DNA of 64,000 bases, taken from NCBI RefSeq assembly GCF_039529835.1, contig NZ_CP154262.1:620001-684000 (forward strand). The letters run 5' to 3'. The notes below the pieces were generated by a model that was given only the letters and a program-made list of their open reading frames with translations, had not been told where the DNA came from and ran no database searches. The position numbers were made by a program, and so were the translations under genes. Of the stretch, positions 28,570 through 36,234 are shown in pieces. The stretch comes from Arthrobacter sp. TMP15 (lineage in GTDB: Bacteria; Actinomycetota; Actinomycetes; Actinomycetales; Micrococcaceae). The stretch's first letter is position 1, and every line of letters starts with the position of its first letter.

Positions 28570-29364
28570 TTAGTTGGCCGGCTGGCGGATGGCCCAGCTG
28601 AAGGCATCTGCTGCAGCGGCCTTGTATTCCAGGCCGATGGGGCCGTTGTAGCCAAGTTCGCGGCTGCGGGTGATCCATTCGCCCAAGGGAAGCGTGCCGG
28701 TGCCGGGGGCGCCGCGGCCGGGGTTGTCGGCGATCTGGATGTGGCCAAAGTCCTTGGCGTAGTTTTCAATCACGGCGGGGACGTCGTCACCGTTGACGGC
28801 GAGGTGGTAGAAATCTGCAAGTAGCTTGACGTTGTTTACCCCTGCTGCTTCGGTCCGGGCGATGATGCCCATGACATCCGCGGCGGTCTTCAACGGGTAA
28901 GCGGGTGTGCCTGAGACTGGTTCCAGAAGTACAGTGCCTCCAATGGCAGCAACCCCCTGCGCAGCTGCGACCAGGTTCTTCACACCAAGTTCATCTTGCT
29001 CCTGTGCAGTGAATTCTTCCTGGCGGTTGCCGTAGAGGGCGTTGAAGTGCTTGCAACCCAGACGTTCGCCAATACCTGCCACGACAGCAATATTGTCCTT
29101 GAACTCGGAGCAGCGACCCTTCCAGGAAACCAAGCCACGGTCTCCGCCAGGCATGTTCCCGGCGTTGAAGTTCAATCCAGTCAGCTGCACGCCAGCATCG
29201 GTGATGGCGCGCTCAAAAGCTGCAACGTCGGCGTCGGCCGGGACGGAGGAGTCAAAGGGCCACCAAAATTCCACTGCATCAAAACCGGCGGCCTTCGCTG
29301 CTGCGGGGCGTTCCAGCAGGGGAAGCTCCGTCAGGAGGATGGAGCAGTTCACTGTGTACGACAT
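28570..29364 (-). CDS. hyi: Hydroxypyruvate isomerase
   Basis: The 264-residue TIM-barrel protein starts MSYTVNCSILLTELPLLERPAAA and has the GFDAVEFWWPF and LLEPVSG segments of the Hyi family. It interconverts hydroxypyruvate and tartronate semialdehyde. The ATG at 29364 has GAAGGACC upstream. It is the first gene of the hyi-glxR unit, with an IclR-like operator motif 34 bp before the start. Confidence 0.92.
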   Translation of the reverse strand: MSYTVNCSILLTELPLLERPAAAKAAGFDAVEFWWPFDSSVPADADVAAFERAITDAGVQLTGLNFNAGNMPGGDRGLVSWKGRCSEFKDNIAVVAGIGERLGCKHFNALYGNRQEEFTAQEQDELGVKNLVAAAQGVAAIGGTVLLEPVSGTPAYPLKTAADVMGIIARTEAAGVNNVKLLADFYHLAVNGDDVPAVIENYAKDFGHIQIADNPGRGAPGTGTLPLGEWITRSRELGYNGPIGLEYKAAAADAFSWAIRQPAN

Positions 29365-29397
29365 TTTAGGTCCTTCCAAGGAATCGACGATTCCTGA

Positions 29398-29415
29398 GTT
29401 CTCATATTGTGGAAA
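29398..29415. promoter_or_regulatory. Candidate IclR-type operator upstream of hyi
   Basis: GTTCTCATATTGTGGAAA matches the uraD site GTTTCGTATCGTGGAA with one inserted base and two transitions. It lies between hyi and the small membrane protein gene on the other strand. Confidence 0.55.
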
Positions 29416-29525
29416 TTAGTTTCTGCCTAATGAAAAGTCTAGAGAAGGTCTCTCCCGTAGTCAAGGTGGCAGGAGGACTTAGTTGTGTTCCACGCCATAA
29501 TCGTTGCCGTGCTAGTCTGGCGCGC

Positions 29526-29837
29526 ATGAATTCTGCCGGTGAACAAGACAGTCAGGGGCGCTCATGGGGCTCACGGATGAGAGCTGCCGTAGTGCCGGTT
29601 CTGGCCCTGGCGGCGGTGATAACCGGAATCCTGTTGGCGATGGGGGCTAGTGGAAGCGCCGAAGTTGGCTGGTTTGCGTATGCGCCGCTATCGAATGAGA
29701 TGGTTTCATCGAACGCTCTTTTCTTCATCGGGCCACGGGCCAAAGTTGGACTGGCGAGCATGGCGCTGGGGTTGATGTTGCTGGCGTTCTGGTCCGGGTA
29801 CCGCACAGCCGTGCGGCGAAAGTCGGCGCATTTCTGA
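29526..29837 (+). CDS. Small membrane protein of unknown function
   Basis: I do not recognise this 103-residue protein. It has a polar N-terminus and two hydrophobic segments (AAVVPVLALAAVITGILLAMG and GLASMALGLMLLAFWSG), then a basic tail. The hydrophilic loop contains EVGWFAYAPLSNEM. The ORF is open from 29409, but 29526 gives the cleanest two-helix protein. No strong ribosome binding site is visible. A very long hairpin follows its stop, consistent with a real transcript. Confidence 0.55.
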   Translation: MNSAGEQDSQGRSWGSRMRAAVVPVLALAAVITGILLAMGASGSAEVGWFAYAPLSNEMVSSNALFFIGPRAKVGLASMALGLMLLAFWSGYRTAVRRKSAHF

Positions 29838-29852
29838 GCCGTGACATAAAAA

Positions 29853-29910
29853 GCCCCCGGTTGCGTGATAAGCCCCCCGTCAACGGGGGGCTTATCACGC
29901 AACCGGGGGC
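29853..29910. terminator. 28-bp perfect hairpin between convergent genes
   Basis: Arms 29853-29880 and 29883-29910 are exact complements of 28 bp, with only two bases between them. The hairpin starts 16 bp after the + gene and ends 20 bp before the allE stop. It is A-rich on the left and likely works in both directions. Confidence 0.85.
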
Positions 29911-29929
29911 CGAAGCCACGCTGTGGTGC

Positions 29930-30742
29930 TTATGTCAGTTTGATCTGACGGTTCATGTCCTTGTACAGCAGGTAACGGAACTCGCCCGGGCCACCGGCGT
30001 AGCAAGCCTGCGGGCAGAAGGCGCGCAGCCACATGAAGTCTCCTGCTTCCACCTCAACCCAGTCGTTGTTGAGCAGGTACATGGCTTTGCCCTCCAACAC
30101 GTAAATGCCGTGTTCCATGACGTGGGTTTCCGGGAACGGAATAACCCCGCCTGGCTGAAACGTAACAATATTCACTTGCATGTCATGCGCCAAGTCGGAA
30201 GAATCCGTAAACCGGCTGGTCTTCCACGCGCCGTCGGTGTCCGGCATGGCCGTGGGCTCAACTTCGCTGTCACTGGTAACAAACGACTTTGCCTCATAGC
30301 CTTCGAGGCGCTCGTAGGCCTTGCGGATCCACTGGAAAGTCACGACGTCGTTGGAGACATTCTCCAGACCCCAGGCGTCACCGGCGGCGAGATAAGCGTA
30401 GCCACCCTCTTCGAGCTGGTGGAGCTCACCTTCCAACGTCAGGTTGACCTTGCCTTTGGTGACGAAGATGACGCCTTCCACGCCGGACTCGAACTCAGCG
30501 CGCGGGGCACCGCCGCCGGCGCCGATCTCAACGATCAACTGAGAGAAAGTGGTGGCGAAACCGGAGATCGGGCGGGCCAGGATCCAAGAGCGGGTGTTGG
30601 AGAAGCCCGGCAGGGTGCTGGTGACAATGTCTGTCATGACGCCCTTGGGGATGACCGTGTAGGCCTCCTTGACAATGGCACGCTCGGTGGTCAGATGTGT
30701 TTGCGGCGGTAGGCCGCCTTCGGGGGAGTAATACTTGCCCAT
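29930..30742 (-). CDS. allE: (S)-ureidoglycine aminohydrolase
   Basis: The 270-residue bicupin matches the YlbA/AllE family: YYSPEGGLPPQTHLTTERA at the start, then FVTKGKVNLTLEG, and a second cupin with ETHVMEHGIYVLEGKAMYLL. The metal-binding Glu/His set EtHvmEH is in the second cupin. It releases ammonia from ureidoglycine to give ureidoglycolate. Allantoate amidohydrolase, which makes its substrate, is absent from the window. It is the last gene of the malic enzyme-aceB-aldolase-like unit. Confidence 0.94.
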   Translation of the reverse strand: MGKYYSPEGGLPPQTHLTTERAIVKEAYTVIPKGVMTDIVTSTLPGFSNTRSWILARPISGFATTFSQLIVEIGAGGGAPRAEFESGVEGVIFVTKGKVNLTLEGELHQLEEGGYAYLAAGDAWGLENVSNDVVTFQWIRKAYERLEGYEAKSFVTSDSEVEPTAMPDTDGAWKTSRFTDSSDLAHDMQVNIVTFQPGGVIPFPETHVMEHGIYVLEGKAMYLLNNDWVEVEAGDFMWLRAFCPQACYAGGPGEFRYLLYKDMNRQIKLT

Positions 30743-30753
30743 AGGGGAGTCCT

Positions 30754-32022
30754 TTAGCTAGAAACTGTGGCGAGCCGGGGGTGAGCCAGCGCCGTGAGTT
30801 GTGATTGGTCAAGAGTTGTCAGCGAGAGCACTTCACCGGCGCTGGAGGCACCGCACACCAAACCGCGCAAAATGAAGTTCGCCAGGGCGCGGGCCGTTGC
30901 CGGCTCATCCATGACAGCGCCTGGTGTCTGCAGGACGTAGTTGCGCAACCGCACGGCCGCGCCGGGCAGCCCTTGGCGGTAGAAGGCATACGTTGCACTG
31001 AAACGGCTCGGCAGCTGGGCCGGATGCAAATCCCAGCCCTGGTAATAGCCGCGTTCCAAAGAGCGGCGCACCAAGCGTCCGTGCAAAGCCCAAGCCGACT
31101 CGGCGCCGTCGCCCACTGGCATGATGTTGGTTGAGCCGTCGGAGAGGCGGATACCTGTTCCGGCAACTGCCAACTGCATGATTTCTTTGGCCAGGTCGGC
31201 AACGGGGTGTTCCATGGACTGGTACTCGGCGGAAATTTCCAGCGAGGCACTGTAGTCGTAGGTGCCGTAGTGCAGACCGCTGATGCGGCCGGGGACAGCA
31301 TGGGCCAGTTGGGCCACTGGAGAATTTCCGGCAGGACCCAAAATGAGCTGTGGGGTTTCCACCTGCACCTCAAAGCGCAGGCGTCCGGGGGTCAAACCGT
31401 GGATTTCCTCTAGGCGGCTCACCGCGAAGTCCATGGCCTTGACCTGATCCACTGTGGTGACTTTAGGGAGCGTCAGTACCAGGCCCTCTGGCAGTTCGCC
31501 GGCCGAGGCCAGTGTTGAGACGAACAAATCCAGGGTCCGTACGCCGCGGGCACGGGTGGGGGCTTCGAAGCATTTGAAGCGGATACCAATGAACGGAGGT
31601 GCCGTGCCGGCGTCCACTGCGGCACTAACAGCCTTACCGGCTGCCACTGCTGCAGCATCCTCTGCCTCGTCACCACGATCACCAAAGCCGTCTTCGAAAT
31701 CAAGACGCAGGTCTTCAATGGGCTCGCTGGCTAACTTGTTAGCTACGCGAGTTGCAATGGCTGTTGCCAACTCCGCGTCCTGGCCCAGAAGTGCGCCGAG
31801 CTTTTCCAGTCCACCGTAAGCGTCAATGGCGGCTAAACCTTGTGCGCCCCAATCTGCGGCAAACGTGGGAGTGAACTTATCTGCCGGTACGTAGACCGTG
31901 TGGACCGGCTGGCGGGTGCCGTCATCTCCTGGGTAGTTCTTTTCAAGAAGCTGATCCGTTGCGGCACACTCTGATTCAATATGCGCCAAATCTGCCGCAT
32001 TCAGTGAGGGTTTCGCAGCCAT
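30754..32022 (-). CDS. HpcH/HpaI aldolase/citrate lyase-like TIM-barrel protein
   Basis: The 422-residue protein has the metal-binding DLRLDFEDGFGDRGDEAEDAA and LRFEVQVETPQLILG segments of the citrate lyase beta/malate synthase-like superfamily. ISGLHYGTYDYSASLEI follows. From memory, similar actinobacterial proteins are annotated as DUF6986 near malate synthase; the reaction is not known to me. The start overlaps nothing and is 2 bp past the aceB stop. It could act on a malate- or ureidoglycolate-related acid; ureidoglycolate lyase activity would fill a pathway gap, but there is no direct evidence for this. Confidence 0.75.
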   Translation of the reverse strand: MAAKPSLNAADLAHIESECAATDQLLEKNYPGDDGTRQPVHTVYVPADKFTPTFAADWGAQGLAAIDAYGGLEKLGALLGQDAELATAIATRVANKLASEPIEDLRLDFEDGFGDRGDEAEDAAAVAAGKAVSAAVDAGTAPPFIGIRFKCFEAPTRARGVRTLDLFVSTLASAGELPEGLVLTLPKVTTVDQVKAMDFAVSRLEEIHGLTPGRLRFEVQVETPQLILGPAGNSPVAQLAHAVPGRISGLHYGTYDYSASLEISAEYQSMEHPVADLAKEIMQLAVAGTGIRLSDGSTNIMPVGDGAESAWALHGRLVRRSLERGYYQGWDLHPAQLPSRFSATYAFYRQGLPGAAVRLRNYVLQTPGAVMDEPATARALANFILRGLVCGASSAGEVLSLTTLDQSQLTALAHPRLATVSS

Positions 32023-32024
32023 TC

Positions 32025-33632
32025 TTAGCCCACCAGTTCGTAGGCGGGAATGGTCAGGAAGTCGGTGTAATCCTCGGAGAGGCAAATATCACTGATTAGT
32101 GCGCTGGCGTCCTTGTAGTACTTCTGGAACGTTTCCTCGCCCACTTCACCGCGCAGCTTTTCCGTCTCTTCGGCAAGGATGCCGGTGACGAGCTCACGGG
32201 TGACAACGTTGCCGGAGTCCGCAAGCTTGGTTTTGTTGCGGATCTGCTGCCAAACCTGTGAACGGGAGATTTCGGCAGTGGCGGCATCTTCCATAAGGTT
32301 GTGGATGGCTACTGCACCGTTACCTGAAATCCAGACTGCTGTGTAGGCAACAGCCACATAAAGGTTAAGCCTTAGGCCTGCTTCAGTTGCCTCGCCCTGG
32401 GCAGAAGAGATGTCCAAGAGCTGGTCTGCCGTGACATTGACCTCGGGACGGAGCTTGTCCAACTGGTTCGGGCGGTCACCAAGAACCGCGTCAAAGACTT
32501 CCTGGCAAACAGGAACCAGATCCGGGTGGGCCACCCATGAACCATCAAAGCCGTCATTGGCTTCGCGGGTTTTGTCATTGCGAACCTTTTCAAACGCTGC
32601 TGCCGTCACTTCCGGCTCGCGGCGATTGGGGATCACAGCGGCCATGCCGCCCATGGCAAACGCGCCGCGAGCGTGGCAGGTTTTTACCAGCAGTTCGGTG
32701 TAGGCGCGCATGAACGGAGCCGTCATTGCGACCTGAGCGCGGTCCGGCAAGGTGAAGGCTTCACCGGCGTCACGGAAGTACTTGATGATGGAGAACAAGT
32801 AGTCCCAGCGCCCGGCGTTCAAGCCCGAGGCGTGATTGCGCAATTCGTAAAGGATTTCATCCATTTCAAAGGCGGCCGGGATGGTTTCAATCAGCACAGT
32901 GGCGCGGATGGTGCCCTGGGGGATGGCCAGGTAATCCTGGGCAAACACGAAGACGTCATTCCAAAGCCGTGCTTCACGGTACGTTTCCAGTTTTGGCAGG
33001 TAGTAGTAAGGCCCCTGCCCGTTGGCAATAAGTGTTTTAGCCGTGTGGAAGAACAGGAGACCAAAGTCTGCCAACGCACCTGATGACTGCTCGCCGTCGA
33101 CCAGAATGTGGCTTTCGCTCAGGTGCAAGCCGCGGGGGCGGGCAACAACCACTGCCAGCGGAGCATCGGTGCGCAAACTGTACTCTTTGCCTTCGGGCGA
33201 GGTGTAAGCAAGGGCGCCTTCAGCGGCGTCCTTGAGGTTCAATACGGCGTCAACCACATTGGACCAGAGCGGGGTGGAGGCATCTTCAAGATCTGCCAGC
33301 CATACTTTGGCGCCGGAGTTCAGCGCATTGATGGCCATCTTTGCCGGTGAAGCGGGGCCGGTCATTTCTACGCGACGGTCCTCCAAGGCGGCAGGTGCGG
33401 GGGCAACCTTCCAGTCGCCTTCGCGGATTGATTTGGTCTCCGGCAAAAAATCCAACTTGCCGGTTTCGGCAACAGCTTCGCGCTTGGTGCCGCGGGCAGC
33501 CAGCAGTTCCTGACGAACAGGGTTGAAACGGCGGTTGAGCTCGGCCACAAAAGCCAAGGCCTCAGGGGTGAGGATCTCTTCGGCGCGCGGGATCGGTGTT
33601 GGATCGGTGACTGTTACTGACTGGTTGCTCAT
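32025..33632 (-). CDS. aceB: Malate synthase A
   Basis: The 535-residue enzyme condenses glyoxylate with acetyl-CoA to malate. VVVARPRGLHLSESHILVDG matches the malate synthase A signature, and DLEDASTPLWSN, LIETIPAAFEMDEILYEL and GRWDYLFSIIKYFRD are typical. It overlaps the malic enzyme stop by 4 bp. With no isocitrate lyase nearby, its glyoxylate here most likely comes from purine breakdown. Confidence 0.96.
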   Translation of the reverse strand: MSNQSVTVTDPTPIPRAEEILTPEALAFVAELNRRFNPVRQELLAARGTKREAVAETGKLDFLPETKSIREGDWKVAPAPAALEDRRVEMTGPASPAKMAINALNSGAKVWLADLEDASTPLWSNVVDAVLNLKDAAEGALAYTSPEGKEYSLRTDAPLAVVVARPRGLHLSESHILVDGEQSSGALADFGLLFFHTAKTLIANGQGPYYYLPKLETYREARLWNDVFVFAQDYLAIPQGTIRATVLIETIPAAFEMDEILYELRNHASGLNAGRWDYLFSIIKYFRDAGEAFTLPDRAQVAMTAPFMRAYTELLVKTCHARGAFAMGGMAAVIPNRREPEVTAAAFEKVRNDKTREANDGFDGSWVAHPDLVPVCQEVFDAVLGDRPNQLDKLRPEVNVTADQLLDISSAQGEATEAGLRLNLYVAVAYTAVWISGNGAVAIHNLMEDAATAEISRSQVWQQIRNKTKLADSGNVVTRELVTGILAEETEKLRGEVGEETFQKYYKDASALISDICLSEDYTDFLTIPAYELVG

Positions 33633-35035
33633 GCGTTGGTCCTTTCGGAAAGTGTTGAAGCTGCTGCGGAAGCCACGGCTGCTGCAACGTCGCCGGCCAC
33701 ATGCGGGTCGAAGACACTGGGAATGATAAAGCTTGCATTGAGTTCGGATTCATCGACGCGCTCAGCGATGGCGGTAGCAGCTGCTACCAGCATCTCATCT
33801 GTGATATCGGAAACGCCCGCATCCAGCAACCCGCGGAAGAAGCCCGGGAAAGCCAAAACGTTGTTGATCTGGTTTGGGAAGTCGCTGCGTCCGGTGGCCA
33901 CCACTGCGGCGTACTTGGAGGCAATGACCGGGTCAACTTCTGGAGTGGGGTTTGCCATGGCGAAGACGATTGCCTTCGGTGCCATGGCGGCAACCTGTTC
34001 CTCGCCCAGGACATTGGGCCCGCTGACTCCGATGAAGACATCAGCTCCGACCACGGCGTCGTGGAGTGTGCCGGTGAAGTTCTCCGGGTTGGTGTTGTTG
34101 GCCAGCCAGGTGCGGTGGGCATCCGTGTAGGTCTCGTCGCGGTTGACTGCGCCATTGCGGCCGCAGGCCACAATGTTGTTGGCGCCCTGTGCCAGAAGCA
34201 ACTGGATGATGGCGTTGCCAGCAGCGCCAACACCCGCCACCACAATCTTGACGTCTTCGATTTTCTTTTCAACAACCTTCAAGGCGTTGGTTAGGGCTGC
34301 GAGGGTAACAATGGCTGTTCCGTGCTGATCGTCGTGGAAGACCGGAATGTCCAGTTCTTCCTTGAGGCGACGCTCAATTTCAAAGCAGCGAGGAGCGGCG
34401 ATGTCTTCAAGGTTGATGCCCCCGTATACCGGAGCCATGGCCTTGACGATCATAATGATCTCTTCTGTGTCCTTGGTGTCAAGGCAAACCGGCCAGGCAT
34501 CGACGTTGGCGAACTGCTTGAACAGTGCTGCTTTACCCTCCATGACGGGGAGTGCGGCAGCCGGACCAATGTCGCCCAGGCCCAGAACGGCGGTGCCGTC
34601 GGTGACAACTGCGATGGTGTTGCGCTTGATGGTGAGGTTGCGGGCCGCGGCAGGATCCTCGTGGATAGCCATGCAGACACGGGCGACGCCGGGAGTGTAG
34701 GCCCGTGATAGGTCATCGCGGTTGCGAATGACGAATTTGGAGTTGACCTCGAGCTTGCCGCCCAGGTGCATCAGGAACGTGCGGTCTGAAACGTGCATCA
34801 CGTGAACGCCGTCAAGTGCCTCGAGGGCGTCCTTGATACGGTCTGCGTGGGCGTCGTCTGTGGTGTTTGCGGTGATGTCTACAACGACGCTCTCGTGCTG
34901 GGATTCAACAATGTCCAACGCTGTGACGGCGGCACCGGCCGAAGCGGCGGCAGCAGCGAGTTCGCTGGTGACGGTGAAATTTGAAGGAGCGGTCACGCGA
35001 AGGGTGATGGAGTTGCCGGGGCTAGGATTCGCCAT
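33629..35035 (-). CDS. NAD(P)-dependent malic enzyme with N-terminal ACT domain
   Basis: The 468-residue protein decarboxylates malate to pyruvate. The first 80 residues (ITLRVTAPSNFTVTSELAAAAASAG...) form an ACT-like regulatory domain. The catalytic part follows with SRAYTPGVARVC, DGTAVLGLGDIGP and FHDDQHGTAIVTLAAL. The ORF begins at 35200, but AAGGAAT precedes the ATG at 35035. It heads the unit with aceB and is divergent from the IclR gene. Confidence 0.93.
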   Translation of the reverse strand: MANPSPGNSITLRVTAPSNFTVTSELAAAAASAGAAVTALDIVESQHESVVVDITANTTDDAHADRIKDALEALDGVHVMHVSDRTFLMHLGGKLEVNSKFVIRNRDDLSRAYTPGVARVCMAIHEDPAAARNLTIKRNTIAVVTDGTAVLGLGDIGPAAALPVMEGKAALFKQFANVDAWPVCLDTKDTEEIIMIVKAMAPVYGGINLEDIAAPRCFEIERRLKEELDIPVFHDDQHGTAIVTLAALTNALKVVEKKIEDVKIVVAGVGAAGNAIIQLLLAQGANNIVACGRNGAVNRDETYTDAHRTWLANNTNPENFTGTLHDAVVGADVFIGVSGPNVLGEEQVAAMAPKAIVFAMANPTPEVDPVIASKYAAVVATGRSDFPNQINNVLAFPGFFRGLLDAGVSDITDEMLVAAATAIAERVDESELNASFIIPSVFDPHVAGDVAAAVASAAASTLSERTNA

Positions 35036-35084
35036 TGAGATTCCTTGAGATTGGGCCCGTATGGGCGAGTCGACACTTACGATT

Positions 35085-35101
35085 GTTTTCGTATAATGGA
35101 T
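35085..35101. promoter_or_regulatory. Candidate IclR-type operator between malic enzyme and iclR
   Basis: GTTTTCGTATAATGGAT shares TTTCGTAT..TGGA with the uraD sites and contains TATAAT, a likely -10 element on the + strand. It lies 50 bp before the malic enzyme start and 141 bp before the IclR start, suited to control of both. Confidence 0.55.
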
Positions 35102-35241
35102 ATTATTATCTATCTGGTGGAATTTCAAGCTCTGTAGGATATTTCTACGACGGGATGCAGAGTGAGGTATGTTGGGTATTTGGAATATACATGCCACCAT
35201 GTGGATTTATTGGTGTCGTAGGACTACGTAGGAGACAGACC

Positions 35242-35997
35242 ATGGCAGCAAAAGCAAGCGGTGGAGTGCAGTCCGTAGAGCGTATTTTCGAACTGCTCGA
35301 ACTCATCACCGATGCCGGTGGCAACGTCACGCTCAGCGAACTATCCGCATCCACTGAGCTGCCCTTGCCCACTATTCACAGGCTGCTACGCACATTGGTT
35401 GCCCTTGGCTACATTCGCCAGCTCCCCAGCCGCCGCTACGCGTTGGGGCCCAGACTGATCCGCTTGGGAGACGGTGCCACCAAGCAGCTTGGCGCCATGG
35501 CTATGCCTCAGCTGGATACGCTGGTGCGTGAGCTAGGGGAAACGGCCAATATGGCGGTACTTGACACCGACATGGTGATTTACATAGCCCAGGTCCCATC
35601 CCCGCACTCCATGCGCATGTTCACGGAAGTTGGACGTAGGGCGCACACTCATGACACCGGAGTGGGCAAGGCGTTGTTGGCCCAGCTGGACAATGAGACT
35701 GTGCGCAGCATTGTTGATCGCAAGGGAATGCCCACGCCAACGATCAAGAGTCACGGGACTATAGAGACCCTGCTGGCAGACTTGGAAGTTATCAGGGAAC
35801 GCGGCTATGCCATCGATGAGGAAGAGCAAGAGATCGGTGTTCGTTGCTTTGCCATGGCTGTCCCCGATGCTCCCACCCCGACGGCGATTTCCGTTTCCGG
35901 ACCGGTGCAGCGCGTCGATGAACTCTTTGCCAATCGTGCAATCCCGATGCTGCAGCAAGCAGCGTTGGTCATCTCCAAGGAACTCAACCGCAACTAG
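35242..35997 (+). CDS. IclR-family transcription regulator
   Basis: The 251-residue protein has an N-terminal winged helix (GGVQSVERIFELLELI...NVTLSELSASTELPLPTIHRLLRTLVALGYIRQ) and a C-terminal effector domain with GETANMAVLDTDMVIYIAQV, HDTGVGKALLAQL, and EEEQEIGVRCFAMAV. AllR-type members of this family respond to glyoxylate or allantoin. GGAGACAGACC precedes the ATG at 35242. Its place inside the island and the shared motif at five promoters make it the best candidate regulator. Whether it represses or activates is unknown. Confidence 0.92.
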   Translation: MAAKASGGVQSVERIFELLELITDAGGNVTLSELSASTELPLPTIHRLLRTLVALGYIRQLPSRRYALGPRLIRLGDGATKQLGAMAMPQLDTLVRELGETANMAVLDTDMVIYIAQVPSPHSMRMFTEVGRRAHTHDTGVGKALLAQLDNETVRSIVDRKGMPTPTIKSHGTIETLLADLEVIRERGYAIDEEEQEIGVRCFAMAVPDAPTPTAISVSGPVQRVDELFANRAIPMLQQAALVISKELNRN

Positions 35998-36039
35998 CGC
36001 ACTTAGCCGGATGGGCGGGTTCGAGGATGCCGTTCGCAC

Positions 36040-36109
36040 CCCGTTGAGGTTGGAGCTAATGACACCGCGGAGGGGATGAAGGGGCGTCATTAGCTCCAAC
36101 CTCAACGGG
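36040..36109. repeat. Perfect 24-bp inverted repeat
   Basis: Arms 36040-36063 and 36086-36109 are exact complements with a 22-nt purine-rich loop, 42 bp past the IclR stop. There is no T-run. It may be a terminator or mRNA 3' structure. Confidence 0.7.
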
Positions 36110-36178
36110 AGAGCTGAGCCTCGGGGGTCGCCACGCCCTCCGGGGCTGCGCTGGTACAACGGCCAAGAACACGAAATA

Positions 36179-36223
36179 GCTAAGGGACGTCATCTTCTGA
36201 TGGCGTCCCTTAGCAATTTTTTT
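36179..36223 (+). terminator. Terminator between convergent iclR and aceE
   Basis: GCTAAGGGACGTCAT pairs with ATGGCGTCCCTTAGC (one G-T pair) and is followed on the + strand by a run of seven T. It lies 12 bp before the aceE stop and may act on both strands. Confidence 0.82.
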
Positions 36224-36234
36224 ACTCTTGTTGG

